64,000 nucleotides of DNA from Takashimella koratensis (taxonomy: Eukaryota > Basidiomycota > Tremellomycetes > Trichosporonales > Tetragoniomycetaceae). The stretch spans positions 384,051-448,050 of the forward strand of contig BCKT01000016.1 of the NCBI GenBank assembly GCA_003116875.1. Reading direction: 5' to 3'. Below, in pieces: positions 31,696 through 45,918 of this stretch (its first letter is position 1; each line of letters starts with the position of its first letter). The position numbers and the translations under genes are program-made. The notes beneath the pieces were generated by a model. The model was not told the DNA's origin, did not search any database, and saw only the letters and a list, made by a program, of their open reading frames with translations.

Positions 31696-33548
31696 TCATC
31701 TATACCCCCATCTCCCTGCATTGGGATCCGAGTACCCTGACCCACTTGCACCATTACTATACCCGGACCCACTTGACCCTCCCGACCCGTTATTGTTATA
31801 CCCTGATCCACTGGCGTTGTACCCGTTCGACTGAGACGAGGGCTGATACGACGTCTTCGAGTCAGAGTAACCCCCGCTAGGTCCGGTATACGACGGTGCC
31901 GCACCATGAGGTGATGTTGACCGGGAGTAATCGTACTCGGGTGAAGGGTCGTCGTATGCCAACCCGCTTGGCTCGGAAGGTTGTGTTTGAGGCTGCTGAG
32001 GAGCACCGTACATGTCGGTCGACCCAGATGCGTCCGTGGGTTGACGCGTGTAAGGTGGACGGTACGAGCTCACATTAAGGTTCTCTTGTCGCGTGGTATG
32101 GATTTCGAGGTTGTGAGAGGATGAGTAGCCCGCGAGAGAGCTTGACGAAGGGTACTGGTTGTAGGTGGTTTGGTACGACGCTGTCGGTTGCTGAGAGGGA
32201 TTTTGATACAACTGGGAGGTAGGCTGGTACGATTGCGAGGTCGGTTGGTAAGCCGCCGCGGCGGGAGGGTAGGAGACGCCGAATGGTGCAGCAGCAGCGA
32301 CGAGACCTGTCGAGCTGCTGTAGTTGTCCGAGTAGCCGTACTCGTATGGCCCCGGTTGTGGCGGAGGGGGATAAGACGTGTACGCGTCGTAGCCGTAACC
32401 AGCAGGGGCTGTCATCAGTAAGGAACCAACCCAAGACTCACGCAAACCAGGGTAAAGCCCTTCTTCCGAAGCCGTCTCCACGGGTGACCTCGCGCCTGCT
32501 CGCGATGGACCACTCGGTCGTCGAGCCTTTGGCTGGAGCAAGTCGTCATCGAGAGCCACTTGGGGGAGAGTCGGCTGCAACATGTCTTGACCGAGGACTT
32601 GACCCTTGGAGTTTGTGATTGCCCCACCAGCTGCGAGTTTCTTCTCCAGCTTGGCGTTTCTCTTGACCCGCTCATGTGTCATACGTTTGATGATCTCGGC
32701 GATCCGCTTGTCGACCTTGTGGCAAACGTATTCTTTGAGGTTGCCCTGGATGTAACAGAGGAGCGGGATGTAGCAGACAGCAGCGACGATGAGGAGAACA
32801 AGAGAGACAATGAAGATGAGCACGGTGAGGATCATCGACCACAAGAGCATCGCAGTGATTGCGGAATTGTTCCACCATGCAGGCAAGTCGGAAAAGTCGA
32901 ATCCGTTGGCGTAGGCGAATGAGTACAGGACGAGAGCGTTGATCGACTGCCTCGGTCCGTCGGCGAGGAGAAGTCGTTTCCAACCTTTGAATGTAAAGAA
33001 GATGAAGAAAGCGAAATTGTCTTTACTCTTTGTCGAGTTGTTGATATGACAAAAGAGGCAGAAATTGTCGTAGTTTTTAAGAGAGTAGTAGTCGTTCGCC
33101 ATGAGGTTGGTGAACGCGTACGAGATGTCTCGGGAGAGAATGACGAGGCGAGCTTTGTATGCTTCGTATGCGAGGAGAACGAAGGAGAAGATGATGCACC
33201 CGACAAATACCCATTTGGCAATCCCGAATTGAACGTTGATCGCGCAATTGTCACCGCATCGCTCGTAGATCGCGTTTGTCCAGTGGTTGGTCGACAACAT
33301 GGTCACGGCGGTGAAGATATCCAGGCCATAGATCGCGACGTTCTTGAGCAGGAATATGTAGACGAAGATGTACCTGGGATCAGAAGGAGGACAGAGAGGA
33401 GGTGACTTACTTTATACGAGTGAAGAAATCGGTTTTGTGGAATTCGGCAACGTTGACATAGTCCCACTGAGGGTTAGCTGGGTACTGGGACTTGGCTTAC
33501 CTTGTGGTCCTGCACGACCTCGCGCTTCCACTCGGCCTCGCAGCACAT
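31696..33548 (-). CDS. KCH1: KCH1/PRM6-type fungal potassium channel
   Basis: Plasma-membrane low-affinity K+ influx protein; in budding yeast Kch1 and Kch2 hyperpolarise the membrane and activate calcium uptake during pheromone response. The N-terminal exons encode MCCEAEWKREVVQDHK and WDYVNVAEFHKTDF, characteristic of the family. Several hydrophobic segments follow (YIFVYIFLLKNVAIYGLDI, FGIAKWVFVGCIIFSFVLLA, AITAMLLWSMILTVLIFIVS). A basic cytosolic helix (KRIAEIIKRMTHERVKRNAK) leads into a long low-complexity Tyr/Pro/Gln/Ser/Gly tail with repeated YQPTSQ units, ending GRWGYR. Two introns near the 5' end; the rest is one long exon. The tail is far longer than the conserved core and probably disordered. 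Confidence 0.88.
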
Positions 33549-34518
33549 GGCGGGGGTGATGAGGTATCAGAGGCAATGAGTGAAGTGGGTGAGGGTCGTG
33601 TGAATGAGCGTAGGTTGAACGAGAAAGGATCGAGGGTCCGTGGTGAGCGACAAAGGGATGGTCAAGGCGCGCAAAGGGGTTGATTTGGGATTTGCGCAAC
33701 GGGAGAATTTGCGCAGTGATGGGTCGATGAAATGCCAGTCAATCGACGACGGCAACCAGGCCAGTGTCGATGCGGTGTTGATAGGGGATAGGGGTAGGAT
33801 AGAGCGAGAGACAAGAAACCGAGCAAGCAAAGAGGGGCGAAAGGTGAGATTTGGGGATGTACGAGCGGCGGTGAAGGTTTTTGAGAGATGGTGGGTTTCG
33901 AATAGTCGTTTCAGTCTTAGCTGAGCACTCGACCGGCGAGGCTTGCTACGTGGGCGGTGAGCCGTAGGTGGGGGTTTGAGAAGGGGAGTGAGGTCGAGGG
34001 GAATGAGTGTGAGGGGCTGATGCCAGAGACGAGTCGGATGTGAAGAGGTAAGGGTGGAGGGTTGAGGATCGAGGACGGTGATGGTGAGGAAGAGGAAGTG
34101 GATGGGGTGGGAATGCAGGTTGGTTGGATGCCAGGGTGTGTGTTTGTGACTGGGCCTAGTCGCGGCGACAGGGTGTACACACACACAGGGTCAGGGTCAC
34201 CGCAGGCAATCAAGGTGAAACGAGGAGAACAACACACACTCACTCTCTCAGGGTAAACGTGTCCTGTTGATTGTCCCAACCCTGTGCCCCCTAATCCACC
34301 AAAACCCTGAGACTAGCGATCATTAGGAAAAGACAAAAGGATGCATTATAGAGACAATACAACCACCCAAAGAGTCTATTGCGCTTCGTTTCAACGCAGC
34401 AAGCAGCAAGCAGCAAGCAGCAGGCAGCAGGGGGTAGGGGGATGAGAGCCAAACGCGTTCCTGCCTATCGTTTAGGGTGTGGCGCAGTTCATGGCGTCCA
34501 CGATTGCACCCCACCTGC
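33549..34518. other. KCH1 promoter and DPH6 3' flank
   Basis: 970 bp without a supported gene. The KCH1-sense strand is strongly pyrimidine-rich (long C/T runs from about 33560 to 34150), as in many basidiomycete promoters. A short CA/GT run lies at about 34176-34190. Open frames here have biased composition and no motifs. Confidence 0.5.
34396..34430. repeat. AGCAGCA heptanucleotide microsatellite
   Basis: About five imperfect copies of a CAAGCAG/CAGGCAG unit in the 3' flank of DPH6, non-coding. Confidence 0.85.
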
Positions 34519-37452
34519 TCATAAACCGAACACTTCAAGAGCCAGCGGGTACCGGTACCCATCTCGGTCGTGGACAGAGACGACTGGGATGAGGGTGTAA
34601 CAGCCTCTAAACGGTTGTAGCGAGGCGATGACTGTGTAGAGGTGGTCAGCTGAGTACCTCCCTTGGCAACCGATACCAAGACGACGACGGCAGAAGCGTC
34701 AAAGGTATCTATCTGTCTACTCACTCTTGGCACAAGGGACAGAGGAGTCGTAGTACGCCCTCACAGTGACCGCTCGACCCAGTCCAGTCCATTGCAACTT
34801 GTCGACATCGGCTACGAGTCCAACCCAAGTATCAGCAAAGTCCTCCCCAATCCAAACCGATGACTCACGGGAGACAAAAGCCACTGCTCGATACGCCCGC
34901 CCTTGAGCATTCTCATAGCTCTCCCACTTGACCCCACCATCACTCCCACTTACATACACCGGTCGAGGCGGGTCATCACTTCCATCCTCGTCTTGCCCTT
35001 CCTCTCGCCCGGCCCCTGGCTGTGATTCCTCTCCCTGGCCGTTGCGCTCCGCCAGAACTGGGCGCCCAGTATGCAGATTTGCTTGATACTCTACTAGCGC
35101 GCCTCGCGGGAGTTCTTTGGCTTGAACAAACACGACGGGTGCTTTGCCGAACCTGTTCTGTAGTCATGGGTCAGCAACTCCTCCCCCTTCCTCAACGGAA
35201 GTGTAACGGCTAGCTGGTCGAGCTCCATAGCCAACCTGACTCCAACTCCCACTCCCAACTGACTCACGAGTTTTGCCCAGACCTCCCACGCCTTCCTCAC
35301 AACATCTACTGCCTCACCCCCCTTCCCACCTTCGGAGCTCCACCAACCCGTGCACGCCTCTCCCCACGCTTCCCACCCTCCTCCTGTCGAATGCGGGCTG
35401 GACAACAACTCCACGATCCGCGAGACGTGCTGCAGCGCTAATGCCGATTGAAGTGGGTACGGGCTGGTAGGTACCGGAGGGGGTGAAGGGAGGGTGAGAG
35501 AGGATGGGATGAGTGGGATTTGACCTGCGAGGTGGATACGTTCGTTTACCTGGGAAAGTCAGTGCCGAGTCAGGCTCAACAGAGGGCGGGTCGGTGGCGC
35601 CTGGTATCCAAAGGGGAGAAACTCACCCTGACAGCCTGCGAGTATGGCCCGATGTTCGCTGGCGCCCAATAACTCAGTCCTTGGACATGCAACGCGCTCC
35701 GTCCATCCGCCTCTGTCGCTTCTCTACTCTCTCCTTCCTGGTTGCAATATCCAATCACCTCGAGCCGGACGTTCGCGCCTTGTCCAAGAGGCACAGCCAC
35801 CGTCGCGCGAGACGGGGGGGACGTGCCGAATCGTTCCTGGTATGCACGATTGGCGATGGGGAAGAGGGACATGGAAGAGAGGAGGAGAGTGATATGTGCG
35901 ATTTGGGTAAGGGCGAGGCCGTGCGTTTGGAGCGTGCCTACGGGGCGGTGGCGTTAGCGAAGAGATGATGAGGTGGAGATGAAGAGATAGGGAGACTTGA
36001 CTCACCCTCGATTTGGTCAAAGCATGTGGACAGCTCCGAAGCGACGTCGGCATTAGAGCTGCTCTCATCTCCGTCCACCGAAGCTGCAAACCACCCTCCT
36101 CTTTGCCCAAACTGCACTTCCCCAGGCGCTTCCTTCTCCCTGTTCACCTGCACCACCTCACCTTCCCTCCCCTGCCACTCTCCAACACTGTCCAACACTT
36201 CCTTCCCCTCTTCACCTAACCCGACATCCGCCCCTTCCTCATTCAACCCCAACATCTCTCTCAATTCCTCAACGCCCGGCCGCAACCAGTCCTCTTTGGC
36301 TACCAGCCGGGCGCTGCCGATACGTAGGTATGCGACGGTATAGGGTTCGGGGTCGGTGACGACGACTTCGGTGTTCTCAAGGATGATACGGTGGGAGAAG
36401 AGAGGTGTGTCCAGTGTGAGTGTCTCGTATTCGCCTCCTTCGCCAGCAGGGTGTGCGCCGTACTCTGCTTCCTGCGACATGTCAGCCAAGCTCTCCAGAC
36501 ATTTCCGCTGCGTCTATATCAATACTCTCGATCCCCCAATGATGTCCCAGCTGTACAGGGAGACAACAGAGTTCCTCTTCTTGTACTCACTAGCCTCGCC
36601 AACAACCCTCTCAACTCTCCCAACCGCCTCCCTACATGTTTCTCGGCCAACCCCACCCCAGCCACTTTGACCAACACCACCTCTAACCCACATGCTATCA
36701 TCCGGTCCACGAGAGGAAGTTGTCGAGCTTGCCAGAGGTACGCGATACTTGTCAGACCAAGGCGAGAACAGACGTGCTCGATTCGTTGGCGTTGGTAGGT
36801 TGAGAGAATGGCACCGGAGGCTAAGGCGGTGGAGTCCGGGTGGGCGGTCTGAGACGTTAGCGGAGATGCAGGTCGAATTTAAGTAGTACATCCGATGGAT
36901 GGAGGTAGTAGGTGGTTTGAACAAGGTGGAGGGGAGGGGTAGGGGGGGGGGGGGGGGAGAGGAAACCACGAAGAAAAGACCCACCAAGACATCTCTTAAC
37001 AACTCGGTCAAATCCTCAGTCTCATCACCTACAACCCCACTCAACTCTCGCCTCGCTCCATACTCGGACCCCGTATGGACCGCTTTCCCCTTGATCACGC
37101 GAGTGTAGTGTGGGACGCCGAGAGCCTGGGCGATAAGAGGAGGGACTTGGGTGCCGACACTTTGGTAGAGGTGAGAGTCGAGTTCGTCTGTAGGTAGGAG
37201 TCAGTTGTGCGACGATGGAGAAGGTGAAGAGGATTTACAGGCAGAGAGGTTTGGATAGGGACACGGAGCAATGTGAGAGAGAACGTGGAGAGGAGAAGGA
37301 TGAGAGACAGAAAGAGGGTCTGACGCACCAATCCCAGGAGCCGGTGTGAGTGTAGCCAGAGCAACAATCTCGTGTCCGTTTGCTACGGCATGAAGGAGGT
37401 TGAAACAGCTATCTTTCCCTCCAGATACGAGGCCAATGACTTTATGTCCCAT
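34519..37452 (-). CDS. DPH6: diphthine-ammonia ligase with C-terminal RidA-like domains
   Basis: Last enzyme of diphthamide synthesis on elongation factor 2, amidating diphthine with ATP and ammonia. The N-terminus MGHKVIGLVSGGKDSCFNLL is the PP-loop ATPase motif, followed by ELDSHLYQSVGTQ, YQRQRIEHVCSRLGL and the AEYGAHPAGEGGEYETLTLD block typical of the family. Two YjgF/RidA-type domains follow (one begins QGLSYWAPANIGPYSQAV), as in yeast Ylr143w. About nine introns; the final exon encodes LIPVVSVHDRDGYRYPLALEVFGL. An insertion rich in Glu/Gly/Asp near 34950-35060 is acidic and likely a loop. One intron carries a 16-base C run on the coding strand. Confidence 0.9.
36942..36957. repeat. G16 homopolymer (C16 on the DPH6 coding strand)
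   Basis: Uninterrupted run of 16 G inside a DPH6 intron. The true length may differ because of sequencing slippage. Confidence 0.8.
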
Positions 37453-37869
37453 CTTGTTGGATCTGGGACTGAGCCTGGGTTGGGGAGAGGGGGCGAGGTG
37501 GGAGTAAAAGTAAAGATAGAGGTAGAGGTAGATTAGAGCTTGAGGGTGGAGGTCAAGATGGATTTCAACTTTTGGGTCCAGTTGACGGAGATGTAGCTAG
37601 TCTCCGTGGGCTGATGGGTACGAGAGTGGCGGGCAGGTAGGAGAGGGGTAATCCTTTGTTGAAAGTTGACAAAGACCTCGTTCCTTTCTTCTCCTCATAC
37701 CCGACCGAGAGGGGATGAGACGCGACAAGCCGGGGACCAGTAGGGGATATAGGGTGAGGAGATGGGCGAGCGTTGAGATGGGGGATTTTAAGGATTCGAC
37801 TTGAATCACTATATCTCATCGTCTTCTCTTGTCCGGTCATACACAAGTCAAGCCTCGATTCGGATCAAG
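37453..37869. promoter_or_regulatory. divergent promoter of DPH6 and the R-SNARE gene
   Basis: 417 bp between two start codons. An AGATAGAGGTAGAGGTAGAT purine stretch at about 37512 is on the DPH6-proximal side. No gene is seen. Confidence 0.5.
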
Positions 37870-38727
37870 ATGTAAGCGAACCAAAGTGCTCTCAACTCTC
37901 CAAGTCCACGCTGACTCTCTGATAGGGAACCTTACGACCCACCTCTCCCTCGCTCCAACTCGGTATCGAAATCGTCTCAGGCGCAGAAACCTCGTTCTGG
38001 GCTGATGCCAGTTGGCGAGACCGGTCTCTCCCGGTCAGACTCTTCTCGTCGCCCTTCTGAGCCCGCGGGGGCTAACACAGGCGCTCTTCCTCCCGCCCCG
38101 GCTCCTGGAGGAAACGTCACGGGGACTTTACAAGAACCAGGAGGGGAAGAAGGAGGAACGAGAAACGCTCAGAGAGATTTGATCCAGAAAACTCAGAAAG
38201 AATTGGATAGCGTCAAGGGAGTGTTGACGGAGAATATCGTGAAATTGACAGAGAGAGGAGAGAGGTTGGATCATCTTCAAGACAGGACTGGTAAGTAGCT
38301 GTTGATGCTTGGGGTCAGGGGAGAGAGGGGGGGAGAAGGTGGACGAGTAGGAGAGGGAGGCGGGAGAAGCGGGAAAGAGGGAGAGGTGAAGAGGTGAAAA
38401 GACGAGGGGAGGCAAGGTGGAAGAATATGGCTAACGGTGGGGTCTGATGGGATGGGATGAACAGAACAACTCAGTTATCAAAGCAACACGTTTCGCAAGA
38501 ACGCATCCGAAGTCCGTCGTAAAATGTGGTGGAAGAACGCTAAAGTGAGTTCGTCCCGTCTCCCTCCCCCTTCTACTCTTGAGCACGTGTGATGTTTTCA
38601 CCTATTGAGTCTGGTAGTGGAGAATGAGGGCTAAGCGCATTCGCAGTGGATGATCCTCTTGACCATCCTTATCGTTCTTATCTTGGGAGGGATCATCGGC
38701 GGCGCTATTCGCGCGAGGGACAAGTAA
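37870..38727 (+). CDS. SNC1: synaptobrevin/VAMP R-SNARE (Snc1/Snc2-like)
   Basis: Vesicle SNARE that drives fusion of secretory and endosomal vesicles with the plasma membrane. After a Pro/Ser-rich N-terminal region (EPYDPPLPRSNSVSKSSQ), the SNARE helix runs from about RDLIQKTQKELDSVKGVLTE through TERGERLDHLQDRTEQL to KNASEVRRKMWWKNAK, with the zero-layer Arg in ERGERL. A single C-terminal transmembrane helix (WMILLTILIVLILGGIIGG) ends in a short basic tail. The start codon is split: AT at 37870-37871, intron 37872-37925, then G at 37926. Reading through the donor would give ATG TAA, so the split is required. Three further introns. Confidence 0.9.
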
Positions 38728-38880
38728 CTCGAATATGATAAAAACAAGTAATGTTACCGACAACTTTCAAACCCTCGGATCAACACTGCGCCCTTCTTCA
38801 AAACGTGTAACGATAGTTTCTGCAATAGACGATATTGGATGCAAATATGCTATGAATGTAAACCCTCCCCAGTGATTTGA

Positions 38881-41383
38881 CTATACGTACACAAGTCTCA
38901 AGACTGCTACGCCCTCGACATGTGCGGTCTGAGGGAAGAGATCGAACCCTCTCAAACTCTCAAGAACGTACTTCCACCCCTTTCTCCCGTTCTCTCCGTT
39001 CTCCTTTGGCTCCAAGGCCTGCTCAGCGTCCACGTCCACTTCCGTCACAGTCCCCGCAGTTCCCGCAGCTGAACCCGCACTAGCTTCGTTGGCCCCACGC
39101 TTGGCCGACTCACGCACGAGCCAACCTACGTCCCGAGCCTGGGTGTGCACATTGCAGCTCACGTAGACGATTGTTACTGGTCGAAAGGCAAGTAACTGTT
39201 CCAAGAACGGTGTATCGCATCCTTTTCTCGGCGGCTGCAGGGTCATCAACATCAGCTTCACTCCCCACTCCCCACACCCGAATTCTCATCTTCTTCTTGA
39301 CCAACACCATATAAAACCTAACACGTTTGAGACTACTCACATCGATAACCACACACGAGTGGCCACCAGCAAATCCGGCACCTGGCAAATCCCCAAAGAT
39401 ATCTTCTGCTTTGCCACACAACCAAGTCGATTTCTCCTGGAGTCCGTTCATTTCGGCGTTGCGCTTGGCAGCGACGATACTCTCTGGACTGATCTCGACG
39501 CCTGCTACGCGGGTAAAGTAAGGTGAGAGTGTGATCCCAAACAACCCAGAGCCACAGTAAGTGTCGACCAGGTGAGTCGGGAGAGCAGCCGCGCCAGCGG
39601 CGACAGGCACGATATCGCCCGAGATAGCTGGGAAAGAGGTACTTCCGCCCGTTGTCGAAGGGAAAATGGCGTCTCGGACGTATTCAGTCAAAGGGAGGAG
39701 AATCGAATTATTGTTTTGGAAGAAATTTCCAGCGCTGAAAGCGAACAAGAACCCGCCAACTCGCTCGTAGACGTCATCTTTATGGCTAGTGATGGCAACG
39801 TGAAGTCGGTCATCCCCATCCGCCGAGGCGTCCACTGGAGCATCGTCACCGGTGATTACAGGGTACGCAGTGGATGGGTCGAATGGGTGGTCGGATGAGA
39901 CAGTGACTGCCGGAGCGGGTAAGGAATCACGAAGTAGGAGCGTAGCGCCTTTCGTGAATGACATGATAGATCTTAAAGAGGAGTCAGCGTTACATCAAAT
40001 TGAGCTGGGAGGTACGTACGATTGAACGCGAGGACGTTCTTCTGTCAATCTGGCGTTAAGCACCGGCGTCGCGATTGGGCATTCCTAAATCCCATAAGCA
40101 GATAAATCATCGTCAGCTCTTAACCAATTGCGTTGTTTGTTTCGCCCAAACTTACCTCAATATCCAAGACACCGGGCTTGCCCTTCCGTTCAAACCCAAT
40201 CCGAACCTGCCAATTCCTCCCTTCCCCTCCTCTCTCTATCACCTCACCGCCTGGTGTCGTATCCACTCCTTCCGCTGTACCGTTCTGCATCTCCTCTTCG
40301 CCTACTCCTTTCCCAGCAGCTTTTGGTTTCCCAGCGTGTCTGCCCGTTTTCCGACCCACCGCCGCCTGCGCCCATTTTGGCGGCGCGTCGAAATGAGGGG
40401 TAATCTTCGTTCGGTATCCCCATTGTTTCGGACTGCCAATGGTGGGTAAGACCTCGGGAACGAGGGAAGAGGGGAGCAAGGAGAAGCGGTTGTAGGCGAG
40501 TTGAAGGGTACGGAGTTTGTGGGCAAGTTGCAGAGGGTAAGGGACGGGCTGGAGTTGACATCCGCCGCTGAGGATGTTAGTGACTCAACATAAGGAGCAA
40601 GGCAGGCACAAAGAAGGGAAGAGGAGAAGGAAGAAAGTAAGAAAGTAGGGCCCAGGACAAAACTCACCACTCTCCGAAATACTTGCAACCTTTCTCGGGA
40701 TACACCTCTCTATCACCTTCCCCACCTCTCAATCTCCCATCCCTCTCCAACATCTCCACCATATCCGCATGACTATGCAACCTATCGTTCTTAAACACCT
40801 TGACTTTTACCTTATCCCCGGGATGTGTAAACGGTACGACGAGCGCCCATCGTTTCCCTTCCTTCTCCACGACGGCGAGTCCGTCCCCGCCCACGGAAAG
40901 AGCGGCAATCGTCACTTCGACGACAGAGAGGTACTCCAACCCAGAAGGAGGGATATACTGGTCTTCCTCTGCTTCTCGGCTTCCACTCGTTCGGGAAAGA
41001 AGAGAGGTGACGTATTCTCGCCCAAGAACGTCTTGAACGTCTTGCCAGAGTACGTCGCCGGCGGAGTATGGTTCGGGCTTGGAAGGGCGGTAGACCTTGG
41101 TCTTTTTGGGATGTTGAACACGGTGGGGGTGGGGAGGTTTGTGCTTCCTTCGGTCAGAGGGGAGGTCGGGAGTGATAGGAGCAGTAAGAGTCGAGGCGGA
41201 GGGGTGGGAGGTAGAAGGGGGTAGGGTGGAGGAGGAAGAGGAAGAGAGAGAAGGGTCTGGTCGGAGCCGCTTAGGAAACGGCTCGTCGGACATGGTGCGG
41301 AGATGTAGGGAGGAAGTGACGCAAGGAGAGAAACGAAACGAGAGATGCGAGAGTTGCGAGAGGCGCAGCGCAGCTAGGCGCAT
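38881..41383 (-). CDS. TRM2: tRNA (uracil-5-)-methyltransferase
   Basis: SAM-dependent enzyme forming m5U54 in the T-loop of tRNA. The core shows EKGCKYFGECGGCQLQ (cysteine cluster region), the substrate loop FFQNNN, the SAM motif VDTYCGSGLFGI, VVIDPPRKGCD and the nucleophile Cys in YVSCNVHTQARD. The last motif has Val where Pro is usual (SCNP). About six introns. Three in-frame ATGs are possible: 41539, giving a PPLPPLPP repeat; 41383, giving a basic amphipathic MRLAALRLSQLSHLSFRF start that looks mitochondrial; and 41293 (MSDEPFPKRLRPD, nuclear-like). I use the middle one. Alternative starts could give mitochondrial and nuclear forms. Confidence 0.88.
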
Positions 41384-41460
41384 GCGATGGTATTCGATGA
41401 AAGAGTTCGGCAGCGGTTCAGGCGCAAGGCGTGGGTTTGAGCTGCTGCGAGAAGGTCGCG

Positions 41461-41508
41461 GTGGTAGCGGTGGTAGCGGTGGTAGCGGTGGTAGCGGTGG
41501 TAGCGGTG
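41461..41508. repeat. 9-bp minisatellite GGTAGCGGT, about five copies
   Basis: Perfect tandem units just upstream of TRM2. If the 41539 start is used they encode the PPL tripeptide repeat; otherwise they lie in the 5' UTR. Confidence 0.9.
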
Positions 41509-41728
41509 ATGAGGATGTGAATACTCGAGACACACACAAAATTTCAAAAACAATCGGAGCGGGATTTACTTTTCTCAGTCCCTACTTCAGATAGTGCTTT
41601 GCAAATAGTAGGTTTTATATGGGAGGCATGAATAACCCCGTGTCCATCGAGCCGCGCGTTCGTCCCCTCAGTGTCATCATCCTCACGTCCTCCCTCAACC
41701 CCTCAACCACCACCACCACCTCAAGACA

Positions 41729-43923
<2,195 letters not shown>

Positions 43924-44144
43924 ACGTAGAGACGAGACGCGTGGGCCTCCTTGATGCATCATGTAAAGAGTTTCTGTATACAACGTGACACGGACTGAGG
44001 GTACAAAGGTCTATGATACAGGTCGACATGAAGTCATAGTTTTTTGGTTCGTTACTAGCCACGTCTTGACCCATCTAAAACCTCTCGACACGACACAACT
44101 CTCATCATACCCGCGCTCCGGCCGCGTGACCTCCACACCTCCGC

Positions 44145-45470
44145 CTACCTCGCGGCAAGCTCATTGATAATCCGACTCGTCCTCTCGACACCTTGCTTAA
44201 CCGCCTCCCTCGCGTCTTCTTTCACCCTTGGCAAAACACGTGAGAAGAATCGATCAGGGTGAAATACTTTAATCGATTCTCGCATGACTCGTTTCGTCGC
44301 TATCGCCAAGTCCCCGCCGTTACCTGCGTCGTCCCTCGCCACGGCGTTGAGAAAGTCCGCGACCATCGATGGCGTGATAGATTCCGCGCCTTGGTCGACT
44401 CTCGGGATAGCGTACATGGGCCAAGGGACATCTTCCCACCCCATCTCAATATCAACAACCTCTGCATCCGCCAAAGCCGCACACCTCGCCCTCCACCTCG
44501 CTCTAACAACCTTTCTCTTCCCATCTTCCTCTTCCCTCTCTTTCTCCTCTTTCCTCTTCTTCTCCCTCGCCGCTACCTTTGCCCTCCTCGCGCGCTCCGC
44601 CTCACGTTCGCGGTCGCGTGCTTCCCGCTCCGCCCACTGCGCTCTGTCCGCTTCCACACGCATCCGTCTGCGCATGTCCGAAGCCTCCGCCTCACTCCGT
44701 TGTCGTAACCTAGCCATCCCGTCCCTCACCCACGCAGAGTACGTCGCTTCGTCCATCGTCCCTAGTGAAGGTATCGGTCCACCTGAGAACCGGACTTCGG
44801 AAGCAGCATCGCGCGCGTGGCTGTGAAGCGCGTGAAAGTGGGCAGAGGTATGCGCAGCGAGGTGGGCATGGAGTTGAGACGCATGGGAATGGAAGTGAGC
44901 GGCGTGAGCGTGAGCGTGTGAGTGAAAATGAGAAGAAAAAACGAACCCCGAGTTTGGAGTCTGCCGGTATCGCAGAGGAACGTGAACGTCGAAATCTGCC
45001 AAAGGGTGGTCGAATCGACCCAACTCTTCAGCCTCTAGCCACGCCATCCTATCTGCGAACTCCTCTGCCGTGCGTCCTACACCACCTGGTCGTCCTGCAC
45101 CGCACCTGCTTCCAGAGGCGGCACCGTACTCAAGATCCTCGTCGTCGTTGTCGTCGTCAATGACAATAGGGTTCCGAGGCGGCGAGATCGTCTCGGTCTC
45201 GGTCTCTCGAGGCGGAGTGACGGCCAACCCTCCGTTGGCACGGGATATACGCCGGGCTTCACGTTGAGCTCGTCGTTGTTCTTTCCGATAAAGGCGGTGC
45301 GCGATCTCGGGTCTAGTTTCTTTTCTGAACATGGGTGGGTGTGTCAGCGACGAAGAAGAAGTTGCGGATGCTGAGAAAGAGAGAGGGATGGAGGTATTGG
45401 GAGAGCGGGAGAGAGGGTGTACCTACAGTTTTATCTTGGATGGGCGAGGGATAGAGTAGTCGTCCGACAT
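44145..45470 (-). CDS. NFKBIL1-like protein with HPD-type C-terminal helix and His/Ala tract
   Basis: Two exons. It begins MSDDYSIPRPSKIKL|KETRPEIAHRLYRKEQRRAQ after a split Leu codon. An acidic region (VIDDDNDDED) is followed by a striking His/Ala-rich tract of about 35 residues (HFHSHAHAHAAHFHSHAS...). A long charged coiled coil (roughly RARRAKVAAREKKRKEEKE) comes next. The end reads IKVFHPDRFFSRVLPRVKE and GVERTSRIINELAAR, which matches fungal and metazoan NF-kappa-B-inhibitor-like 1 proteins; in animals these are nuclear and linked to splicing. The HPD resembles a J-domain loop but no full J domain is visible. Function in fungi is unknown. Confidence 0.75.
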
Positions 45471-45505
45471 GAGTGAGTCGGGCGGGGAGTGAGGGGGATC
45501 AGGTG

Positions 45506-45542
45506 GATGAGGATGAGGATGAGGATGAGGATGAGGGGGATG
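45506..45542. repeat. GATGAG hexanucleotide microsatellite
   Basis: About six units of GGATGA, purine-rich, upstream of the NFKBIL1-like gene. Confidence 0.85.
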
Positions 45543-45734
45543 AGGAGGAGGGAAGGGAGGGGTCAAGTAGTCGAGACCGAGTGGGTGGCAAATGACAGCA
45601 AAGAATAGGCGCGTGAGAGCTGCATGACTTGGGCGTGTCGGAAGTTCCCTAAAGTCGCAGGCCTATCTCTGTCGGCGATAGGTTGCGCTATAGCCGATCT
45701 CCCAGATCTCAGTCAGGACACACATGCATAGAAC

Positions 45735-45784
45735 GCACACACACACACACCGCAGACACACATACAGACACACACACACACACT
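45735..45784. repeat. interrupted CA microsatellite
   Basis: Two CA runs separated by CGCAGACACACATACAGA, in the promoter or 5' UTR of the Zn2Cys6 gene. Confidence 0.85.
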
Positions 45785-45918
45785 GCGGGGAATATAACCC
45801 CGTACCTGGAGTATTTGTCACCCACCACCCTCAGATCACCCCGAGTCGGCTTCTACTCTCCCTCTCCCTCTCCCTCTTCCTCCCCATCCTTCACCCCTCC
45901 TCCACCCCTCCGCTCACC

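Larger units (their letters stand above)
45471..45918. promoter_or_regulatory. divergent promoter with two microsatellites
   Basis: 448 bp between the NFKBIL1-like gene and the Zn2Cys6 gene. It holds a GATGAG-type repeat (45506-45542), a CA-rich repeat (45735-45784) and a C/T-rich stretch just upstream of 45919. Confidence 0.55.

Noticed and set aside
33567..34184. 205-codon minus-strand open frame upstream of KCH1
   Set aside because: Pro/Ser/Thr/Leu-rich translation of a pyrimidine-rich promoter, no recognisable domain.
34396..34430. CRISPR-like array
   Set aside because: It is a simple heptamer microsatellite without spacers, in a eukaryotic genome.
34480..34620. Continuation of DPH6 beyond the stop at 34519
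   Set aside because: The longer unspliced frame in this area becomes low-complexity and lacks homology; splicing from the exon ending VPCAK gives a clean end at LALEVFGL.
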